The notes under the pieces were generated by a model, which was given only the letters and a program-made list of their open reading frames with translations, was not told where the DNA came from and searched no databases. From NCBI GenBank assembly GCA_009739215.1, contig VSJF01000007.1, positions 1,178,001 through 1,242,000 of the forward strand: a stretch of 64,000 bases of DNA. Reading direction: 5' to 3'. The position numbers and the translations under genes were made by a program. The stretch comes from Floccularia luteovirens (lineage: Eukaryota > Basidiomycota > Agaricomycetes > Agaricales > Squamanitaceae). This document shows, piece after piece, positions 55,519 to 64,000 of the stretch; positions within the stretch are counted from its first letter, which is position 1, and each line of letters begins with the position of its first letter.

Positions 55519-58460
55519 GTGGCAGACACTTTATACTGATGGAAATTGTGATTACAATGAGGTAACGGCAGAGGTCACAAAATACATACTAGCACCAAGG
55601 CTCCATACATTATGGAAACATGAGGGAACAATAGTATCGGGATCGGCGGAGAGATCAACTTGAATGTGAAATGTCATAGCGGGTTAACGCACATCCAGCA
55701 AAAAAAGGGAGCCGAATCCATTTCCAAAGAGTATGACACATCCTGAGGTCAGACTGCTGGGCGAGGAGTGATATATGATATCTGATATCATTACAAGGGA
55801 TGTTGGTGAGCGTTAGAATCAAACAAGGTAGGATGTCGTGTGAACTTAATCTCCCTTACCTTCAAAGCATAATTAATGTACGATGTTTGTGAAAGTGCTC
55901 AAACGTTTCATCCGCACTGACTACTTCCTTCATAACATTGTACATCTACCCTTGTGAAACTCTCATTTTGCGGCTGCGGTGGCATGTTACTAGAATACCT
56001 TGCGGATTACAAACCACCTGCACAAGATATTTCTATGTTCAACTTTACGCATTACTGTAGTGCTTCATAAATATCATACCAGATACAAAAGGTCCAATTC
56101 AATATAGCTGCAGGCTGCTGCGTGTTCGCACACAACAAAGATTGTTGTAACGAATATCTAAAACTGACCCAAAAATTCATTGTGATGATGATTCAAGTGA
56201 ACACCCTGCATAACCGACCCTTTTTTTAAAACCCTTTACCCTGGCTTCTTCAGGGACACCAATGCACGGATGTCCAATGGTGTGAATGTGTTTGACATTT
56301 AAGTATTTTTTGGGTCGATCGGGTCAGCGACCGAGCGCTTTTATTTCCAATGGATTGTGTCATGATGCATGGTGATTAAGTGTATCACACAGTAGTATGT
56401 ATCACTGTTTAAAAAATGTGTTGTAGCTGGCTTAAAACTCCCGAACCCTGCTACCTGCGCTCGGGTAGGTGACACGCAGCTAGTATACACACCAAAAAGA
56501 GGAAAGGATTATGGGGGAATAACCTGGTCGTGATTAACTGAAATATGTCATAGACTTGGCAAAATCTTTTCAGTTCCGAATATCAAGCTGGCGCCAGAGT
56601 TGATGTATGAATCAAACTGGCCTGGCGCTTGTAAGTGACGCTGGTTTTGGCGCTCTTTTACGAAACTCATCCCAATTTACATCTGCCTCATGCAAAGCAT
56701 ACTACCACTACCCTAGCGAGACCCTCAACATCTTGTCTGCTGGTTTCAGCACATTACAACATGTGTTACATATGTTGCGATGATGTGAAGGACAGGACTA
56801 CAAGTAATTTACTGTTCGACAGTACTAAATGCTATAAAGAGTGGAGACGATCTCATTTATGTAAGTTTCTGGCAGCTGATGTGATATAAATGCTATAACC
56901 GTCTTAATGCTACTGTACTAATCCCAAGCAAGGTCTACTATCGGCGAGGCAGGCAGTAACCTTTTACTTTGGGACTAGTGATTGGTATACTATCTGGCTA
57001 TTAGAGTGAAGTGTGGCAACAATGGTGACCTTGACAATACCGACGACAGGCAGAAGATGATGGTATTCTACAGTCAACCGGGTTTGTTGTAATATTTACA
57101 CATCCCTGTCACCGCTGACTTCTCGTAATCTCGACATGTTAGGGTGCTTACCCCGTTGTGAAGGGTGTGACGTTTGTGGATTATACAACTCCATCCATCA
57201 ACGATAAAACTAGACCCGACAGACGAAATGAGTCACCACCGTCCTGCATATGTGATTCGAAGCTAGAAGCTGCGAGATTTTACTCGGGAGTTTGTCTGTG
57301 AAGATGATACAATCCGAGCCTTGTGCTCGTATAAGCACGAGGGAATAAAGTTGAGGACACCACTAAAAAACTCTTTCTTCTCATTGGTATCTTGTACATC
57401 TTCCATAAGTCCAAAACATAACTATTTACACCAAGATCTTTGGAGGGGAACAAGCATTACAATTTAGAAGTCTGTTTCGTAAGCATCATTTGGGGTTGAT
57501 GCAATTCTTTGCAATATTCCAGTGACAGTAGACTATACAAGCCAATGTAATGGGATGGATATGCGCGTATGGTATAAGGACCTAATACTCACTACATTTT
57601 CTGGTACGATGTGCTCGATCCAGGGTAGAGTTCCAGTGAGACCGCGAAGAACAGGTGATATGGCATTATTTAACACGTCCTAAAAAAGGATGTGATGTAA
57701 ACTAGCGCTCCTTACGTAGACCTGTAGTGATTGTTGGTGGAGGTATACAAAGGGTTGTCATAAAAAGTGATTCATGGCCTGGTGCGTGAACTGATGTCAC
57801 TCGCATTTTCCGTGCGGTCAGGGGATAATCATCCGACTATACTACAAGGTCCGAAAACTCAGGTGCTCTGGTGACAGAAGTTGGGTATAAATATCTTCAC
57901 CATCATATCGCAGAAGGTTTATGGAGCAAGATACTGTTCTTCACATTCTGAAGCTGGTCAATTAATCAGAATTAGGGTTAGTAAAGTGCCGTCCATGTAT
58001 GTGAACACGGCGGTCCGGGTACCTTAAGAACATTGAAGCGAAAGCGGGTAATGTGTGCTGGGCATACAAAGTACATACTGCAGATAGAAATGGTGAAATG
58101 GGCAGATCGTTTCAGAAGAAACACGAGATGGTAAAGAACATTTGCAAGGGGATACAGAACGCAATGAGAAGAAACAAACGGTCCAGGACAATCTACCCCT
58201 TGTGGCGGGCATTTCTTTGGGATATTTGTTATGGTGTGGGGCAAGGATATGCATCTCGTGATAAGATGTGGGGTGTACGGAGTATTTTCACTGACATACC
58301 TCAGAAGAATATCCGACGGCAATGTATGGTCTTTGGTTTGGAACTCGTAAGACTCGGAGGCAGTTCGAGGGCTGCTGCGTGAAGGAATGAGTGGTCCTGT
58401 CATCATACATTAGATGCAGTGGATGAGGTTGGCAAAGAATTGATTGGTTGATAATTGACT
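55519..58460. other. Region without a supported gene
   Basis: 2.9 kb in which I see no recognised protein or RNA. Two unassigned ORFs, 56635-56889 (+) and 57978-58406 (-), lack motifs and are probably chance. Confidence 0.45.
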
Positions 58461-59462
58461 TCATCCCAGACTGCAGCTTTCCATTTCCTCGATGTGGTGG
58501 AGCTGCGCTGCTTTAGCCCGTTCGAGCTGGATCTTCAAGCTGCTGTGGCGTAAGTGTACCTTTCGGCGGTTGGAGGATAGTTGTGTCATAAAAATATCAT
58601 TTTCTACTTTGGAACAGGACTCAAGATTTGTGACTTCAGACATGACAGAAGCGAGAGTTTTGGCGGCATCATAAAGAGTATTGGAAATCGAATATATTCG
58701 TCTTTAGTCTTCTATAGTATGCTGTAACGTGGCAGACGGGTCGTCGATTTTGAGTTGGAGTTCGTGTATTCTGGACAGGGATTCAATTTCATTCGTTGTA
58801 TCGCACAATTTGTGGGACTGAGGTGTAAGGAGTCGACTAGTAAATAAAAATTGAATGATGCCCACCCCTCTCTTGAACTCGTCCAGATCATTTGCAAATT
58901 TATTTTCGACTTTTTCGAGTTCTGTTGAGTCCTCCTTTTGAACCTGAAAGCCGTGAAACTTTCCTGCTTTGATATTATCACCGGAGGCAAAAAGAGCCGT
59001 GGTTGATTTCAACCGCGCCAACCGAATAGTGGTGCACAGTTCTGGCAAGAATAGCGAAATCGAGCAAGGCAAGCGGGCGCTGGTTCTTAGAGCGGGATTA
59101 AAGCCTACAGCGCCTATGAGTTCATACACAATGACCAGAGGCACTACAGCTTTTACAACGTCTCTGACACTCAGCGTGTCCGATAAAAATAATAGAGGTT
59201 TGGTTTCGTCACCTTGAGCATATCGGTCCAATCGGAGATAGCGGTGTACTGCCAGTGGTTGTGAGGGTAGTATGTGGACAATAGCTACTATGTATTCATA
59301 TTGAGGACCTTCCTTCTTCTTGTACAGCTTAAGTTCGTGAATTTTGGCGTCATTGATCGTCAACCCTTGTACCTTCGTGATTCCTTCAGTTTTTTGGATA
59401 ACCTGTAGACCCTTCAGATATGTATCCACATTAGTTTCTCTCTCAGGAAATAATTCCCTCAT
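58461..59462 (-). pseudogene. Tandem family copy 4, catalytic segment deleted
   Basis: The frame opens MRELFPERETNVDTYLKGLQ and has LTINDAKIHELKLYKKK, PQYEYIVAIV (Tyr for His) and HRYLRLDRYAQ. At about 59095 the family frame shifts (LALLDFAILARTVHHY). The next 30-odd residues of the family, including the QCYWFA Cys and the YDY block, are missing. The original frame resumes at KFHGFQVQK and KFANDLDEFKRG. After a candidate intron it continues as coiled coil (NEIESLSRIHELQLKI), then a TAA at 58704. The same frame stays open beyond it to 58461 (LKIQLERAKAAQLHHIEEM). Both candidate catalytic residues are gone. Confidence 0.7.
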
Positions 59463-60425
59463 GGGTTCTTCATTAGCTATATTTGCGCTGGGGGTCGAAG
59501 TGATTTTCCTCGATTCTCGACATCAGTGGAGTAAGAGAGGTATTTTCACTAGTGGTCGAGTAGAAGAGCATGACAACGGCTCAGCCTAGGTGGTAGTGGT
59601 AAGTGACGGTGCTGTTAGAAAGAATAGGACCCTAATAATGAAAGCCTTTCTCCAGCTGCATTTTGGATATCTTGTAGACCCGGTGACCGGTGACCTGCGG
59701 AATAGATTAGCCTTTCACCGGAGGAACTAATGCGCCGTTACTATATATTAACAGGCTGTCCACGAGACAATCTTGCAACAAATGTATATACAATGTATCC
59801 TGTGAGGTAATTAGATCGCAAGAACCCAGACAGTATCGTCGGAGTAACGTGTCTCATTGCTCGTTGTAAGATACGTAGTCGTAATATTGTAGGGTTGATG
59901 AGGGGAGCCATAACCGGGGAAAATCTCAGTTCACTTCAGGCCATAGTAGAGGCTCGATTGTAGCCTAGTGAGACGGAAATGGCTTAAGCTAGTGTGACAA
60001 CTCAATATGGTGTACGATGGAGCTTCGAGTTTACCGCACCGGGATTGTTCCACGGGTGCTGTATATGTAACGTAGTCGTAAGCATCTCACGTAGTTTACC
60101 GATATTATTTGTGTAAAGTTTACCTGGTATGAGGTTGGCCGAAAGCCTTGTATTCACCCCCCTCTGATGAACATTACGGAATGATGTATAGAAGAGAATA
60201 CTAAAACACATGATTGGATACGCCATTCGTGAAAATAGCCATGTTGAAGGAATTCACTGTACATGTACAGTCTTATCGCACACCCTGTTCTTCAAATCGA
60301 GTTTCATTACCAGCATAAGTGCGACTACGAAAGGGCCACTTGGATCTGGGTCCTAGTGGCCATTTCGAACGGGCGTTTCTGCCGCCCTGTCCCTGTACTA
60401 TAGGCAATCTTTCCTCGCGAAGTTG
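59463..60425. other. Intergenic within the tandem array
   Basis: About 960 bp; promoter of copy 4 and 3' region of copy 5. A 74-codon minus-strand ORF (60002-60226) has no recognisable motif. Confidence 0.45.
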
Positions 60426-61259
60426 CTAGATTGCGATTTGGTTATAATTTCTAGCAATTCCATGAGGAAACAAACTTACTCCCTCATTAAATCTGGCTAG
60501 ATCTTCAACAAACATTGTTCTGATTTCCCTCACTTCATAGTCCTCCGGTCCTCGATATTGATCTCGGTGTAGGAAAAAATTCAAAATTTTGTTCCTGCTC
60601 CTTCCACCGCCAACCTCTTCTGTGTAATCGTAGATCGACTTCAGGACCTCGAACACCACTGCTGTGAACCAAGAGCATTGACCACGCAATTTCTGATCCC
60701 ATGACGCGTATAGGCCCACAGTGCTTGCGAGAAGGGTGAGATCGCACAAGGCAAGTGGGCGTAGATTCAGCACAGAATCAAATCCCAAAATTTCTATGAG
60801 ATCTGCGTTGTTCTCGTTCGGTTGGCTGACGGTTCGTACACAACCCCCGACACCCAATGATTTTAAAATTGCTTCAGAGTACGTTGAAAAATGGTTCGAC
60901 TTCTTAGGTGTTTCGCCAGCGCATCTGTCGAAACGTAGATATCGAAGCGGGGATCCTTTGGATGTGCGGACACTGGCTAGTATGTATTCATGATTTGATC
61001 TAGTCTTCTCTTTGCACGACCTAAGTTCGTAGATTTTGTAGCCACTAATTGTCGAGTCGCCTCCTTCCTTGGTCTGGATGTACTGCAAATTTTTTACATA
61101 TGTCGACATATCTATCTCTCCTTCTGGAAACACATCCGACAAGGTGATGTTTGCATAGCTAGGGCTTGTATCAACGAATCTCGTGGTTGGTATGGGATGA
61201 TAGTCGTCATTTACCCGGACTGGCTCAGTCTTGCGTCTGCTGGGGAAGCGGGAGATCAT
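60426..61259 (-). CDS. Tandem family copy 5 (unrecognised; putative His-Cys fold)
   Basis: Open over 277 codons from 61259. It has a basic, Pro-rich N-terminus, then SDVFPEGEIDMSTYVKNLQ, ISGYKIYELRSCKEK, NHEYILASV (His kept), LRYLRFDRCAG, GGCVRTVSQ, LALCDLTLLASTV and GQCSWFTAVVFEVLK (Cys kept). The end is IYDYTEEVGGG and MFVEDLARFNEG. A GTAAGT donor at 60479, in the same phase-0 place as in copies 4 and 6, suggests the last 18 codons (to 60426) are intronic and a further exon exists that I could not place. It is the most divergent intact-looking copy. Confidence 0.68.
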   Translation of the reverse strand: MISRFPSRRKTEPVRVNDDYHPIPTTRFVDTSPSYANITLSDVFPEGEIDMSTYVKNLQYIQTKEGGDSTISGYKIYELRSCKEKTRSNHEYILASVRTSKGSPLRYLRFDRCAGETPKKSNHFSTYSEAILKSLGVGGCVRTVSQPNENNADLIEILGFDSVLNLRPLALCDLTLLASTVGLYASWDQKLRGQCSWFTAVVFEVLKSIYDYTEEVGGGRSRNKILNFFLHRDQYRGPEDYEVREIRTMFVEDLARFNEGVSLFPHGIARNYNQIAI

Positions 61260-62185
61260 CGCAGCAAGGAGATATTGTAGTCGGCTTCAGTGATTATACC
61301 ATTCTGAAACGAAAAGCTTAATATTACAGATTGCAGTTGAGCATGTTACACTTGAGGCACTAGGCTGCGTTCCCATGAGGCAAGGGACTAAAAAGAAACC
61401 GCAGGCCACTTTCGATGAGAAGGTGCGTATCTGTTATGACAGAACCTTGATGGTGTTTGCAGTTCTGACGAAAGGTGCCAGAATATTTCCAGAATGTGAA
61501 CATATCACATATCTCCCCAGCCCCACTTTCTCCCAGGTGGTAGTTAGAATTTAAGGGTTTCCAGAGGGAAGAGAGGCTAAAAGAAGTAGAGGCGTAAGAA
61601 GGCTGCAAGACAGATGTGATGCTCTGGGTAATTTCCTCTAAGTGAATTCCCAGCATACTGTGCCTCTCGGATAAAGTGAGTGAGAACATATGCCGGAAAA
61701 AACACGAGCTTGATTGTGACTGGAACAGCGGAAATGAACTGATTGGGGTCAAACATGTGCATGAGACCCTAACTAAATCTGAACCCGGGGGCTGTGTTTA
61801 TTATAAGTGGAGCTTTTAGGCGTTAAGGCAGAGCCAATCACTTGGAAACAGTCGAAGTGTATGTGATAAGTATAGTCAAATACTGCAACATGAACCAATC
61901 AGGACAACTAGAAGAAGATATGGGATGAAGGTGTCACGGCGGTGTTTGCGCAAGCGCTTGACCATGCATCATGGTTGGGTATTACACATGGCCTTGCAGA
62001 AAAAGTTTTCAAAATTTCATTGGTTATTTGTTATGTTATAACAATTACTACATAAACATTTGAGGGAGTTAATCAATTCTCTACGTAACCCATGGTGAAT
62101 GTGAATGAAGTGGTGAGTGGTGGAACCAAAAACTACCTCATGTCAATGAACAAGTAACATGAAAGGAAATAAGGTAGTTTTAGTA
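61260..62185. other. Intergenic within the tandem array
   Basis: Holds an unassigned 130-codon minus-strand ORF (61360-61752), upstream of copy 5, with no recognisable motif. Otherwise nothing seen. Confidence 0.45.
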
Positions 62186-63269
62186 TCAGTTATTATCCCC
62201 CTGCTGTAGTCTCTTGAGTTGGGCTCGCAATTCCTCATTCTCTTTTTCCAATTCTCTAGCCTTCTCTTTAGATTCCTCAGCTATTTTCTCCGATTCCTCA
62301 GCTTTCCTCTTTGCTTCTTCTGCATCTTTCTTTAGTTCTTCTACTTCTTGATTCTGCCTGGTGATTAAAATTGGAAAAAAGCTCTAATGAGACAAACGTT
62401 TTGGTCATTGTTCCAGGAATTGTTGACAGGAGAGAACTCACCCCGTCTTGGAACTTACTCAGGTTTGACAAGAACTTTTCCTGTACTTGCTGGTAATCCG
62501 TTGGCTCTCTTTTCTGAACTGGGATTCCGCGGTACGTCCCTCCCTTATAAGGCTTCCTTTCGATATCTTCTGCATAATCGTATGCTGTTTTGAGAACTTT
62601 TACGATCGTCGCTGCAAACCAGTAGCATTGTTTGTTCATTGCTTGGTAGAAAGCAGCATGGTCATGCATTGTGCCCACCAAAACTGCTAGGTCGCACAGA
62701 CGAAGTGAACGGTGGGTTAAGGCGTGATTGAAAGCCACGCTATCGATGAGATCTTCGTCTTTTGCGCTGGGAAGTGTTTCTACAACCCTTACGCAGTCTT
62801 TGACCCCCATAATTTTAGACAGCACTTCACTATTACTCCTTGAGAGCAATTTTTTCTTCGACTTTTTGGGTTTTTCGTCAGTTTGCGCGAATCTTTCTAG
62901 ACGCAAATAAACACTCTGGGGTGAGATGGATTTGTGTGATGGAATGGATGTCTGTAACGGGATGGATTTGGTAACAACAGCAATGATGTATTCGTGCTGG
63001 GGGCCGTATTTCGACTTGTACAGCCTAATTTCCTGAACTTTGTAGTCATCTATGTCTCTTGTCCCGCTCGGGTTTGATCGAAGAGTTTGTAGGTGCCTTC
63101 CGTATGTTATTACATCGGTTTGTACCATCGGGAACAAGTCATATCCCGAAAGACAGAGTGAATTACGATCGATACCTGATGTCGCAGGACTCGCGGAAGG
63201 TGCTAAGTAGCTAGTCCTCCACGAGTTTTGACCAGCTACGTCTGTCTCAATAGGGGAAAGATGGGTCAT
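62186..63269 (-). CDS. Tandem family copy 6 with coiled-coil tail
   Basis: Two exons (63269-62442 and 62353-62186) give 331 residues. Family motifs are complete: YDLFPMVQTDVITYGRHLQ, DDYKVQEIRLYKSK, PQHEYIIAVV (His), YLRLERFAQ, VKDCVRVVETLP, LRLCDLAVLVGTMHDHA and KQCYWFAATIVKVLK (Cys). YDYAEDIERKPYKGGTYRGIPV follows, and exon 1 ends KFLSNLSKFQDG. The second exon is a 55-residue charged coiled coil (heptads in EELKKDAEEAKRKAEES to ELRAQLKRLQQ). The frame is also open upstream to 63707, so the start could be earlier; 63269 was chosen because the extension lacks family motifs. It is the fullest member of the array. Confidence 0.75.
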
Positions 63270-64000
63270 GATATGTGAAAAAATCTGAGGTGAGGAGGTG
63301 AATAGTAAAAGACGCTCGTATTGAAATTTGTTATTTGATCCAAGCTGCGTTTTATTCACGGAAAGAACAAGAGTCCTGCAAAGGGTTAGTCGCTCACCCC
63401 AAGACTTAGGACAAAAGGCGTCTAGGAATAAAGGCTCGGTATGAATGAGAAAAAAGATCTGGTGATTATCGTAATCGATCCGAATTGCCCTCAATGAAAA
63501 ATGACGATGAACGTAAGTGTTTTCATTAGGAGAGAATGGGGTGTGATTTCTAGCGATATGTGCGGAAAAAAGTAGAAACGGGATTAGGGATGGGAAAAAA
63601 TGAACATTGGATTGCGTGTGATAACCGATACTTTGCGATTGAAAGACCAGAAAAGGATGATCTGGAGGACTGGTCATGAATGAATCATATAGTTCAGCGT
63701 TTAGCAAAATTTGATTCTACGTAAAATGTTTAGCACCAGCACTAAAGAAGGAGCACCTCGATAACCCACCAGCAATATCATATCACGTAGACTGACACCA
63801 AGTTATCCAATACATCCAGTGCTCCATGAGGCAAGAACAACGTGTTAATAGAATTGTTATCTAGGCGTTTATCTTTTCATCCAGCGTCTTTGTACGATCC
63901 TTGAGACCATGATGGGGATGAACCTTCCTTTTCCATATTGTGGATAATGCCACAAGATAGAAATGTTGGCAACTTGAGGTGAACGTCCCACAAACTTGGC
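63270..64000. other. Upstream region of copy 6 to window end
   Basis: 730 bp; the first 440 bp keep copy 6's frame open but show no conserved motif. Nothing else was recognised. Confidence 0.45.

Noticed and set aside
57978..58406. 142-codon minus-strand ORF and its 109-codon plus-strand shadow
   Set aside because: Both strands are open with no motif, coding bias or splice context; probably chance.
61360..61752. 130-codon minus-strand ORF upstream of copy 5
   Set aside because: No family motifs and no recognisable domain; could be untranslated leader.

Overview
The window reads as nuclear DNA of a filamentous basidiomycete, most likely an Agaricomycete. Its right half carries typical fungal genes with many 47-60 bp introns (GTRNGT donors, one GC-AG intron). 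The left half is a dense nest of LTR retrotransposons. I could not place genus or species from sequence alone.

Positions 1-29518 are almost entirely repeats, and target-site duplications (TSDs) let the order of insertion be read. A structurally intact Ty1/copia element (copia-1, 1421-6898, 1400-codon polyprotein, apparently identical LTRs, TSD TATAT) sits inside an LTR of a related element (LTR-A, TSD GACTT). That LTR sits in the pol of an older copia (copia-C), which itself sits in a decayed minus-strand gypsy (gypsy-1). A further copy of the copia-1 family enters from the left edge in inverted orientation. From 10203 to 29086 lies one decayed chromodomain gypsy (gypsy-G, minus strand, TSD GATAG). 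It is broken up by two non-coding CCATAG-rich elements with matching ends, a second copia (copia-2, 19986-27989, TSD TAATC), and several solo LTRs with their own 5-bp TSDs. The decayed elements have in-frame stops compatible with C-to-T change. The intact copia-1 ORF has no CpG at all by eye.

Positions 29852-47485 are ordinary, CpG-containing gene space: a J-domain protein (-), a CobW-type GTPase (-), a CWH43-like GPI-lipid remodelling protein (+), a Serinc/TMS1 membrane protein (+), an unrecognised single-pass membrane protein (+), a DHDPS-family aldolase (-) and the mitochondrial dynamin MGM1/OPA1 (+). Two divergent pairs (CobW/CWH43, aldolase/MGM1) share short bidirectional promoter regions.

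Positions 47.9-63.7 kb hold a minus-strand tandem array of one unrecognised gene family: three intact-looking copies, three damaged copies and two relics. The family has a conserved His in a strand-like motif and a later conserved Cys in a QC-(Y/S)-W-(F/Y) motif, an arrangement reminiscent of circularly permuted papain-like (NlpC/LRAT/PPPDE) folds. This array and the CCATAG-rich elements are the most promising novel items.
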